29,127 nucleotides of DNA. Source: Spirochaetia bacterium (GTDB taxonomy: Bacteria; Spirochaetota; Spirochaetia; Treponematales; Breznakiellaceae). Both the position numbers and the translations under genes were made by a program. The stretch lies in assembly GCA_025997675.1 (NCBI GenBank), contig BNUX01000033.1, forward strand, positions 1-29,127, given 5' to 3'. This document shows, one piece after another, positions 8,506-14,457 of this stretch (position 1 is its first letter; each line of letters starts with the position of its first letter). The notes under the pieces are model-generated. The model made no database searches and was not told where the DNA came from. It was given only the letters and a program-made list of their open reading frames with translations.

Positions 8506-9091
8506 TACACGGAGCGAGATACTCATCAGCGGTTTTGGGGGACAGGGGGTGGTACTAACGGGCCGCATATTGGGATACGCAGCCGTGCTGGAGGGTTTGC
8601 GGGCTTCAATGCTGATAAGCCACGGTACGGAAACCCGGGGCGGGTATGTCCGCAGCCAGGTGGTTATCGCAGACGGGGACATCGACAGCCCCGTCGTAGA
8701 AAACCCGGATATTTTCTGCGCCCTTTCCCAGGCCTCCTATACCCGCTTCTTTCATCTGGCGAAAACCGGCGTCATCCTCTACGACCCGGACTTTGTCAAA
8801 CCCGATGCCGGGGCGGCATTTCCCCCGCTTGCAATCCCCGCCCGGGCTCTGGCCGCCGAAAAGCTGGGAGCCGGCATCTACGCCAACATCATCATGCTGG
8901 GGGTAATTCTGCGGAAACTGGACCGGATACCCCTGGAAAAGGGCATTGCTGCGGTGGAAGCCATCGTTCCGCGTAACAAGGCGGAGAACCGGCGGGCCCT
9001 GGAAACAGGATACGATCAGACAGTTTTCCCCCGCCATGTTCACCGGAAGTCCGCCGTGGACCGTATCTCGTCGCAGTACTCACAGCGGTAG
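8498..9091 (+). CDS. korC: 2-oxoacid:ferredoxin oxidoreductase gamma subunit
   Basis: A 197-residue gamma subunit that completes the complex and binds CoA in the family. It begins ILISGFGGQGVVLTG and carries the strongly conserved SHGTETRGGYVRSQV. The start ATG 8498 has GCAGGAGG 8-15 bases upstream. The ordinary gamma sequence ends near ALETGYDQ; the last 25 or so residues (FPRHVHRKSAVDRIS and on) look like a non-homologous tail, made by reading into the 3' end of the convergent pyrI gene (52 shared bases, 9040-9091). This is the last gene of the cluster and no intrinsic terminator follows on the + strand. Confidence 0.88.
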   Translation: MADTRSEILISGFGGQGVVLTGRILGYAAVLEGLRASMLISHGTETRGGYVRSQVVIADGDIDSPVVENPDIFCALSQASYTRFFHLAKTGVILYDPDFVKPDAGAAFPPLAIPARALAAEKLGAGIYANIIMLGVILRKLDRIPLEKGIAAVEAIVPRNKAENRRALETGYDQTVFPRHVHRKSAVDRISSQYSQR

Positions 9092-9474
9092 GTCCCCAGG
9101 GCAGGGTCCTCCAGGTGGAAGATGTGGGGTACGTAGGCTTCGGTGGAGGTGACGCACCGGGGGTTTTTGCAGATGAGGATATCCTCCACCCGCGCCGGCA
9201 GCTGGAGCTTTATCTTTTCGGTGATTATCTGGTTCTCAATAATATTAACGGTGATATCCGGATCGATAAGCCCCAGCAGTTCGTAGTTGATAGCAATGGT
9301 GTTGTCAATCTTGATAATATCCTTCTTGCCCATGTTCCGGGAATTGGCGTTCACCACAAACGCTACGTTATAGGGCGCCTTGCCCAGGCCCAGCCAGTTG
9401 AAGATACGGATGCCCTGGCCGGCCTTAATGTGATCAATAACGATGCCATTTTTTATTTTTGCTATGTTCAGCAT
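9040..9474 (-). CDS. pyrI: Aspartate carbamoyltransferase regulatory chain
   Basis: A 144-residue regulatory chain of the class B ATCase holoenzyme. The N-terminal allosteric domain (NGIVIDHIKAGQG, then IFNWLGLG) binds nucleotides; the C-terminal zinc domain has CKNPRC and YRCEYC, the four Cys that hold zinc and contact the catalytic chain. The length is that of PyrI from other bacteria (about 150). It starts one base after the pyrB stop; its ribosome site TAGGAG is inside pyrB. The last 52 bases overlap the end of the convergent korC on the other strand. Confidence 0.95.
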   Translation of the reverse strand: MLNIAKIKNGIVIDHIKAGQGIRIFNWLGLGKAPYNVAFVVNANSRNMGKKDIIKIDNTIAINYELLGLIDPDITVNIIENQIITEKIKLQLPARVEDILICKNPRCVTSTEAYVPHIFHLEDPALGTYRCEYCDEIRSTADFR

Positions 9475-9475
9475 T

Positions 9476-10417
9476 TCACACCACTCCTAGTATTGATGAT
9501 AACAGGGCCATCCGCACGTACATGCCGTACTTGGCCTGCTTAAAATAGGCCGCCCGCCCGTCGGCGTCCACCTCCAGGGCAATCTCGTTGACCCGGGGCA
9601 GGGGGTGGAGGACAATCATATCATCACGGGCGGCGGCCATCTTTTCCCGGGTAAGGATGTAACTGTCCTTGAGGCGGATATAGTCCTCCTCGTTGAAAAA
9701 TCGCTCCCGCTGAACCCGGGTCATGTAGAGTACGTCCAGTTCCCCCATCACCTTTTCCAGGCGATCCGTCTCCCGGTATTCCACCCCGGCCTTTTCCAGG
9801 ACCCCCTGGGTAATGTAGCCGGGAACCTTGAGTTCCGGCGGGGAGATGAAAAGCATCCGTATCCCCCGGTAGCGGGACAGGGCCTTGGCTAGGGAATGAA
9901 CGGTGCGGCCAAACTTGAGGTCCCCGCAGAAGCCCACGGTGAGCCCGTCAAAGCGCCCCCGCAAGCGCCGGATGGTCAGGAGGTCCGTCAGGGTCTGGGT
10001 GGGGTGGTGATGACCCCCGTCGCCGCCGTTCACCACCGGCACACCGGCGTAGCGGGAAGCCACGATGGCGGCGCCCTCCTTGGGGTTCCGCATCACAATG
10101 GCGTCGGCGTAGCAGGATACGGTCTTTATGGTATCCGCCAGGCTCTCCCCCTTGGCGGCGGAACTGGAGCCCGGCTCGGCGAACCCCAGACAGCTGCCCC
10201 CAAGCCGCAGCATGGCCGCCTCAAAACTTAAGCGGGTCCGGGTGCTGGGCTCGAAAAACAGGGTCGCCAGCAGCTTCCCCCGGCAGCTTTCCCGCAAATA
10301 CTCAGGCTCCGCCTCCAGCCGTTCCGCCAAGGTAAAGAGCCCGTCCATTTCCTCCAGGCTGAAATCGCCGGGTTCCACCAGATGACGCCCGGTAAGCGCC
10401 GTTCTCTCTGAACGCAT
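9476..10417 (-). CDS. pyrB: Aspartate carbamoyltransferase catalytic chain
   Basis: A 313-residue catalytic chain that makes N-carbamoyl-L-aspartate in the second step of pyrimidine synthesis. Carbamoyl-phosphate loop [13 protein letters not shown], the 80s loop equivalent [18 protein letters not shown] and aspartate-binding HPLPRVNEI are present. The ATG at 10417 has GAGGAGGGG 3-10 bases upstream. Oddly, [10 protein letters not shown] has a three-His run where most homologues have one or two. The gene heads a pyrB-pyrI operon. An intrinsic terminator ends only about 20 bases before the start codon, so expression is probably controlled by premature termination, as in the enterobacterial pyrBI leader. 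Confidence 0.95.
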   Translation of the reverse strand: MRSERTALTGRHLVEPGDFSLEEMDGLFTLAERLEAEPEYLRESCRGKLLATLFFEPSTRTRLSFEAAMLRLGGSCLGFAEPGSSSAAKGESLADTIKTVSCYADAIVMRNPKEGAAIVASRYAGVPVVNGGDGGHHHPTQTLTDLLTIRRLRGRFDGLTVGFCGDLKFGRTVHSLAKALSRYRGIRMLFISPPELKVPGYITQGVLEKAGVEYRETDRLEKVMGELDVLYMTRVQRERFFNEEDYIRLKDSYILTREKMAAARDDMIVLHPLPRVNEIALEVDADGRAAYFKQAKYGMYVRMALLSSILGVV

Positions 10418-10436
10418 ATCCCCTCCTCAAATAAGC

Positions 10437-10460
10437 AAAAAAAAACCGCCCAAAAGGCGG
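10437..10460 (-). terminator. Intrinsic terminator in the pyrB leader (probable attenuator)
   Basis: Read on the - strand: CCGCC-TTTTG-GGCGG, an all-GC 5-bp stem with a 5-base loop, followed directly by nine T. It ends about 20 bases before the pyrB ATG and upstream of its ribosome site, so it can only act on pyrBI leader transcripts. The same placement is known for the UTP-sensitive pyrBI attenuator of enterobacteria. A pyrimidine-rich stretch (ACCTTTTCCT) precedes the hairpin and could serve as a pause site. Confidence 0.8.
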
Positions 10461-10497
10461 ATAATCGTACCACATTAGGAAAAGGTAATCTACCTGG

Positions 10498-10686
10498 CTC
10501 AATGCCACTCGGCAATGACTCAATGCCACTTGGCAATGGCTCAATGCCACTCGGCAATGGCTCAATGCCACTTGGCAATGACTCAATGCCAGGTGGCAAT
10601 GGCTCAATGCCACTTGGCAATGACTCAATGCCACTTGGCAATGGCTCAATGCCACTTGGCAATGACTCAATGTTCATTGGAATTGC
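10498..10686. repeat. 21-bp tandem repeat array, 8 units plus a diverged ninth
   Basis: Units begin CTCAATG at 10498, 10519, 10540, 10561, 10582, 10603, 10624 and 10645, with a ninth degenerate unit at 10666. The core CAATGCCACTTGGCAATG can fold on itself (CAATGCCA against TGGCAATG, one mismatch). Variation falls mainly at two sites: the last base of the unit alternates A/G, and the loop varies CT-T, CT-C or GG-T. The ninth unit differs in sequence but is again palindromic (CAATG-TT-CATTG). On the - strand it lies upstream of the pyrB attenuator and probably in the pyrB leader RNA; on the + strand it lies upstream of the metN promoter. Confidence 0.95.
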
Positions 10687-10699
10687 TGAAAGGACAAGG

Positions 10700-10755
10700 A
10701 ATCCTATTGACATTTCTCCTGTCCCGGATTATTTTATAGTAATTCCGATAGGATT
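10700..10755. repeat. Inverted repeat bracketing the metN promoter
   Basis: AATCCTAT at 10700-10707 and its exact complement ATAGGATT at 10748-10755 lie either side of the metN -35/-10. They are too far apart for a compact operator but could bind a looping regulator, or be coincidental in AT-rich DNA. Confidence 0.4.
10707..10735 (+). promoter_or_regulatory. Sigma-70-type promoter for metNIQ
   Basis: TTGACA (10707-10712), 17-base spacer, TATTTT (10730-10735). The predicted transcript start near 10742 leaves a leader of about 85 bases before metN. No SAM riboswitch-like fold is apparent in that leader. Confidence 0.7.
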
Positions 10756-10827
10756 TATATGATATATAAGGTAATTGAAGTCCCGGCGGTTTTAAGATAC
10801 GGTTTCCTTATACAGATGGAGAGGAAG

Positions 10828-11559
10828 ATGATTGTACTCAAAGGGGTATCCAAACGATACTTCGCCGGGTTTGCCGCCGTATCTGCGGTTGAAAAGGTTG
10901 ACCTGACCATACCAAGCGGCAGTATTTTCGGGATTATCGGAAGAAGCGGGGCCGGTAAATCGACCCTGCTCCGGGTGATGAGCCTTTTGGAGGCCCCGGA
11001 TAGCGGCGAGGTTTTTTATGGGGATGAACGGGTGGATATCCTTCAAGGGAATGAGCTTTTGCAAAGACGGCGGCGGATGGGTATGATTTTTCAGAACTTT
11101 AACCTCCTGGGGTCCCGGAATGTGACGGGGAATATCGCCTATCCCCTGGAAATCGCCGGGGTTACTAAAAAGCAGATACACGAGCGGGTTGATGAGCTCC
11201 TGGAACTGGTGGATATCCGGGACAAGCGCCGGGCGCGGCTCCGGGAGCTTTCCGGCGGGCAGAAACAGCGGGTGGCCATAGCCCGTGCCCTGGCGGCGAA
11301 ACCGGAGGTGCTGTTCTGCGACGAGGCAACCAGCGCCCTGGACCCCCAGACCACCCGGTCCATTCTGGCCCTGATCCGGGACCTGCACGGCAAGCTTGGG
11401 CTTACGGTGGTCCTCATCACCCATCAAATGGAAGTTATCCGGGCGGTGTGTCAGGAAGTGGCGGTGATGGAGGCGGGGCGCATCGTGGAAACAGGCAGCG
11501 TGGAGGCGGTGTTTGAGGCTCCTCAAACCACGGCGGCAAAGGAGATGATCCATGGATAG
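10828..11559 (+). CDS. metN: Methionine-type ABC transporter ATP-binding protein without the NIL domain
   Basis: The ATPase of a MetNIQ-type importer. ATG 10828 is chosen because GGAGAGG ends 3 bases before it; upstream in-frame starts at 10759 and 10816 lack a site. This gives 243 residues: Walker A GRSGAGKST (38-46), Q-loop MIFQNFNLL, signature LSGGQKQR (141-148), Walker B VLFCDEATSALD, and the switch His in ITHQMEVI. MetN proteins are usually about 340 residues, with a C-terminal NIL/ACT domain that senses methionine for transinhibition. Here the protein ends right after the ATPase core (EAPQTTAAKEMIHG), so that control is absent. Overlaps metI by 8 bases. Confidence 0.85.
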   Translation: MIVLKGVSKRYFAGFAAVSAVEKVDLTIPSGSIFGIIGRSGAGKSTLLRVMSLLEAPDSGEVFYGDERVDILQGNELLQRRRRMGMIFQNFNLLGSRNVTGNIAYPLEIAGVTKKQIHERVDELLELVDIRDKRRARLRELSGGQKQRVAIARALAAKPEVLFCDEATSALDPQTTRSILALIRDLHGKLGLTVVLITHQMEVIRAVCQEVAVMEAGRIVETGSVEAVFEAPQTTAAKEMIHG

Positions 11560-12220
11560 GGATAAGTTCATGGCCCTTCTCGCCTTCCTCCCCCAGGCCA
11601 CGACGGAAACGGTCTACATGACCCTGGCCTCCGCCCTCTTCGCCTGCATCCTGGGCTTCCCCCTTGGCGCATTCCTCTACAGCACCTCCCCTGCGGGCCT
11701 CACCCCACGGGGCATCCTGTATAATGTACTCTCCCGGATCGTGAATCTTTTCCGTTCCCTTCCATTTATCATCCTGATGATCCTTCTCATCCCCCTGTCC
11801 CGGTTCATCATCGGCACCAGCATCGGCCCCACGGCGGTGATCATCCCCCTGTCCATTGCCGCCGCCCCCTTCGTAGCCCGGATCGCCGAGGCTGCCCTGT
11901 CGGAAGTGGACAGCGGGGTGCTGGTTGCGGCAAAGGCCATGGGGTCCACCAATATGCAGATCATCCGGAAGGTGCTGATCCCCGAGGCTTTGCCGGCCCT
12001 GGTTTCCGGCCTTGCCCTGACCATCATCAACCTCATTGGCTATTCAGCCATGGCGGGGGCTATCGGCGGCGGCGGGCTGGGGGCGCTGGCCATAAACTAC
12101 GGCTATTACCGGTTCAGGACCGACGTGACCATCGCGGCGGTGATCATCATCCTTATCTTGGTGGAGGCGGTGCAGCTTACCGGAACGGCAATCAGCCGCA
12201 GTTTACTATCGAAACGGTGA
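11552..12220 (+). CDS. metI: Methionine-type ABC transporter permease
   Basis: A 222-residue permease of the MetI family with about five membrane helices. The conserved EAA loop is visible as AAKAMGSTNMQIIRKVLIPEALPALVSG written in two pieces: AAKAMGSTNMQII and IPEALPALVSG. The tail (GGGGLGALAINYGYYRF) is highly typical of MetI. Its ribosome site AAGGAG lies inside metN. Together with the ATPase and binding protein it would import D/L-methionine or a related small amino acid or peptide across the inner membrane. Confidence 0.9.
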   Translation: MDRDKFMALLAFLPQATTETVYMTLASALFACILGFPLGAFLYSTSPAGLTPRGILYNVLSRIVNLFRSLPFIILMILLIPLSRFIIGTSIGPTAVIIPLSIAAAPFVARIAEAALSEVDSGVLVAAKAMGSTNMQIIRKVLIPEALPALVSGLALTIINLIGYSAMAGAIGGGGLGALAINYGYYRFRTDVTIAAVIIILILVEAVQLTGTAISRSLLSKR

Positions 12221-12277
12221 ACTTCCTACGGGGGGTCATTGTTATATATTTTTATTAATTCTATAGGAGGAATTAAG

Positions 12278-13090
12278 ATGAAGAAGACGATTGTAAGCCT
12301 GCTCGTTGCGGGCGCCCTGGTTCTCGGCCTGAGCCTGCCGGTGTATGCGGGCGGCAAAAAGGACGCCGGAAGCGTGACCCTGACCGTGGGAGCCACCCCG
12401 GTTCCCCACGCGGAACTGCTCAACCTGGTAAAGGGTGACCTTGCCGCCCAGGGAATCACCCTCAGGGTGGTGGACTTCACCGACTACGTGACCCCCAACA
12501 CGGCGCTTATCGCCGGGGACCTGGACGCCAACTTCCACCAGCACATTCCCTTCCTGGAGACTAATCCCGAATGGGTCGCCGCGCTGACCGCCGCCTTTGG
12601 CGTTCACATTGAACCCTTCGGCCTCTATTCCCGGTCCATTAAGAGCCTTGCGGAGTTGAAGGACGGTGCCACCATTGCTATCCCCAACGATCCCAGTAAC
12701 GGCGGGCGGGCCTTGCTGCTCTTGGCGGCCAACGGGATCATCACCCTCAAGGACGGGGTCGGGATCACCGCCACCATCCAGGACATCACCGCCAACCCCA
12801 AGAACCTCAAGTTCCGGGAGCTTGAGGCCGCCCAGCTTCCCCGGTCCCTGGATGACGTGGACGCCGCGACCATCAACGGCAACTACGCCCTGGAAGCGGG
12901 GCTCAACCCCTCCCGGGATTCCATCATCATCGAGGGCGCCGAATCCCCCTACGTGAATATCGTGGTGGTGAAGAAGGGTAACGAAACCGATCCCCGGATT
13001 GTGGCATTGAAAGCGGCGCTACGCTCACCGAAGGTTAAGGACTATATTACCAAGACCTGGAATGACGGGAGCGTGGTGGCGATTTTCTAG
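12278..13090 (+). CDS. metQ: MetQ/NlpA-family substrate-binding protein
   Basis: A 270-residue binding protein. ATG 12278 follows TAGGAGG at 12264-12270 with 7 bases of spacing; an upstream TTG at 12239 is rejected. The signal peptide has a hydrophobic core (IVSLLVAGALVLGLSLP) and a likely signal-peptidase-I site at VYA-GGKK. The family marks are VGATPVPHAELL, DANFHQHIPFL, AIPNDPSNGGRALLLL, NGNYALEAGL. MetQ is normally a lipoprotein, but there is no lipobox Cys, so this one appears periplasmic and soluble or held by an uncleaved helix. Other NlpA-family proteins bind Gly-Met or other amino acids, so methionine is likely but not proved. Confidence 0.88.
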   Translation: MKKTIVSLLVAGALVLGLSLPVYAGGKKDAGSVTLTVGATPVPHAELLNLVKGDLAAQGITLRVVDFTDYVTPNTALIAGDLDANFHQHIPFLETNPEWVAALTAAFGVHIEPFGLYSRSIKSLAELKDGATIAIPNDPSNGGRALLLLAANGIITLKDGVGITATIQDITANPKNLKFRELEAAQLPRSLDDVDAATINGNYALEAGLNPSRDSIIIEGAESPYVNIVVVKKGNETDPRIVALKAALRSPKVKDYITKTWNDGSVVAIF

Positions 13091-13105
13091 CATTGTTGAC
13101 CCACG

Positions 13106-13147
13106 GTGGAAGCTGCGGCGACCGCCGTGGAGGCTGCGCCGACCGAC
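13106..13147. repeat. Two-copy 21-bp direct repeat after metQ
   Basis: Copies at 13106-13126 and 13127-13147 start GTGGA and match at 18 of 21 positions by eye. They encode VEAAATA / VEAAPTD in the frame of the next gene. No U-run follows, so it is not a terminator. It may be a remnant of a coding tail or a young slippage duplication. Confidence 0.6.
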
Positions 13148-13187
13148 GCCAAACCGTCTATTGCACTAGGATATAAGATTTTTTTCC

Positions 13188-13216
13188 TTGGCTTTTCCGC
13201 CAACCCATGCTATACT
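13188..13216 (+). promoter_or_regulatory. Promoter of the 5-formyl-THF cyclo-ligase gene, giving a leaderless transcript
   Basis: TTGGCT (13188-13193), 17-base spacer, TATACT (13211-13216). The start codon at 13223 is exactly 7 bases past the -10, where transcription should begin, and no ribosome site fits between them. Confidence 0.65.
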
Positions 13217-13222
13217 CTTCCT

Positions 13223-13840
13223 ATGGCAACTCCTAAACAAGAACTTCGTAAAACCCTCCGGAAACAGCTTGCGGCCCTGGAGCCCGCAGTGTACAAGGAG
13301 GAAGGAATCCGGGCGACGGGCCACATGGCCGCCTTTCCGGCATGGCGCAACGCCAAAACGGTGCTGCTCTTCCTTGACGCCCCCGGTGAAATCGACACGG
13401 CGCCCCTTTTGAACCTGGCCTTTACGCAGGGGAAAAAGGTCTTTCTTCCCAAGTGTGAGGGGGAAATCGCCCGGTTTTGGCACATCACGTCCGCCCTGGG
13501 CCCCTGGCAAACCGGCGCCTTCGACATCCGGGAACCCCTGCTGGAGGGTCCGGTCCTGCCCGAGGAATTCCCCTCTCTGGCCGGGGACTCGGTGAAACCG
13601 GGGGATCCTCCGGCCCTTATGGTGGTGCCCGGCATGGCCTTCGACCGGCAGGGCAACCGCATGGGCCACGGCAAGGGCTACTACGACCGCTTCTTCGCCC
13701 GGCTGGACGAATTGGCGGTTCCCTACGTCCGGGTGGCCCTCTGCCTGGAGCAACAGGTAATCGCCCGGGTGCCGACCGAGCCCTGGGATAAACCGATGGA
13801 TGCCATCTGTACCGGCGCCGGTCTTTTTGTTATACTATAA
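13223..13840 (+). CDS. 5-formyltetrahydrofolate cyclo-ligase
   Basis: A 205-residue enzyme (YgfA/MTHFS family) that converts 5-formyl-THF to 5,10-methenyl-THF with ATP. The N-terminal basic helix KQELRKTLRKQL and the C-terminal signature PGMAFDRQGNRMGHGKGYYDRFF (key pieces PGMAFD, RMGHGKGYYD) are clear. ATG 13223 is chosen because the family begins a few residues before KxxLR and a strong -10 sits just upstream; a longer frame from GTG 13106 would add a low-complexity Ala-rich segment not seen in the family. No Shine-Dalgarno is present, so translation is probably leaderless. Confidence 0.92.
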   Translation: MATPKQELRKTLRKQLAALEPAVYKEEGIRATGHMAAFPAWRNAKTVLLFLDAPGEIDTAPLLNLAFTQGKKVFLPKCEGEIARFWHITSALGPWQTGAFDIREPLLEGPVLPEEFPSLAGDSVKPGDPPALMVVPGMAFDRQGNRMGHGKGYYDRFFARLDELAVPYVRVALCLEQQVIARVPTEPWDKPMDAICTGAGLFVIL

Positions 13841-13869
13841 GGTGAAGTATACACAAAAGGCGGAACAGC

Positions 13870-14457
13870 ATGGGACGGATAAAAAGCGCCCTGGAATTGG
13901 CCCTGGAAAGGACCGAGTCCGTAAAGAGCGATAAGGGCAGCATCGATCAGTTTGAGGCAAAACAGCGGGGGAAAAAGCTGGCCAACGCTTTTCTGGAGAA
14001 CCCTAAGGACGGGCTGGAGGGGGAATTGAAAAAGACCCCCAAGGAAGAGTTAGGCGCCTTGAAACAGGGCATATTCGACGTACTCATCGCCCAGGTTACC
14101 CTTCCGTTTACGAAGGACGACGAGAAGCGGATCGAGGTCGCCGGGAAGGGCCTTCAGGCGGTGATACCCGGCCCCCAGTTCGGGATGCTCTACAAGCAGT
14201 TCCTCCAGGCCGTTTCCCAATACCTGGGCGAGATGGCCCACTACGATGAGGCTATACGCCGGCAGTACGCCCCTAAGCTGCGCCAAAAGGAAGAGGAACT
14301 GACCCGGCGCTATGGCAGGGCGGTGAAGATTGATCCCCTCCAGGACCCGGAATTCCTGGCCTATTACAACCAGAACATGAATGCCCTCAAGGGGAACTAC
14401 CAGGCGTTGGCGGATCAGGTCAGGGAGCAGGCAACGGAGCTGTTTGAAGGGCGGTAA
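13870..14457 (+). CDS. Uncharacterised helical protein
   Basis: A 195-residue protein I do not recognise. No signal peptide, membrane segment or metal motif. It is charged and predicted mostly helical, with Lys/Glu-rich stretches (QFEAKQRGKKLANAF, QKEEELTRRYGRAVK) and a C-terminal heptad-like region, so a coiled-coil or scaffold role is possible. A Gly/Pro break (VIPGPQFGML) divides it in two. It lies 29 bases after the cyclo-ligase and may be co-transcribed; TATACT at about 13832 could also serve as its own -10. AAGGCGG is a modest ribosome site. The last 38 bases overlap the convergent CapA-family gene. Base composition and codon use look like the neighbours, so it is probably a real gene. 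Confidence 0.7.
   Translation: MGRIKSALELALERTESVKSDKGSIDQFEAKQRGKKLANAFLENPKDGLEGELKKTPKEELGALKQGIFDVLIAQVTLPFTKDDEKRIEVAGKGLQAVIPGPQFGMLYKQFLQAVSQYLGEMAHYDEAIRRQYAPKLRQKEEELTRRYGRAVKIDPLQDPEFLAYYNQNMNALKGNYQALADQVREQATELFEGR

Larger units (their letters stand above)
10418..10827. promoter_or_regulatory. Divergent pyrB / metN intergenic region (410 bases)
   Basis: The longest non-genic stretch. In order it holds the pyrB ribosome site, an intrinsic terminator oriented toward pyrB (10437-10460), a short spacer, an array of 21-bp repeats (10498-10686), and the metN promoter (10707-10735) inside an inverted repeat (10700-10755). No convincing -35/-10 pair was found for pyrB on the - strand, although AT-rich sequence around 10735-10780 is the natural place. 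Open frames run through the repeats on both strands because the 21-bp period contains whole codons; they have no convincing ribosome site and are not called genes. Confidence 0.75.

Noticed and set aside
10498..10686. CRISPR array
   Set aside because: Units are contiguous with no variable spacers and no cas genes are in the window.
10228..10713. 161-codon frame on the - strand through the repeats and attenuator, with AGGAG just before its ATG
   Set aside because: The spacing between AGGAG and ATG is only about 2 bases, the frame exists mainly because the repeat period is 21, and it runs into pyrB in another frame. Kept only as a possible leader peptide within the attenuator finding.
10502..10762. 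+ strand frames encoding MPLGND/QCHLAMT repeats
   Set aside because: No ribosome site; open because of the repeat, and they overlap the metN promoter.
13103..13136. CACGGTGG...CCGCCGTG hairpin as a metQ terminator
   Set aside because: Not followed by a T-run; it is explained by the direct repeat.
13818..13840. ACCGGCGCCGGT followed by CTTTTTG at the end of the cyclo-ligase gene as a terminator
   Set aside because: A perfect palindrome leaves a stem of only about 4 bp after loop formation and it lies within the coding end; too weak to call.
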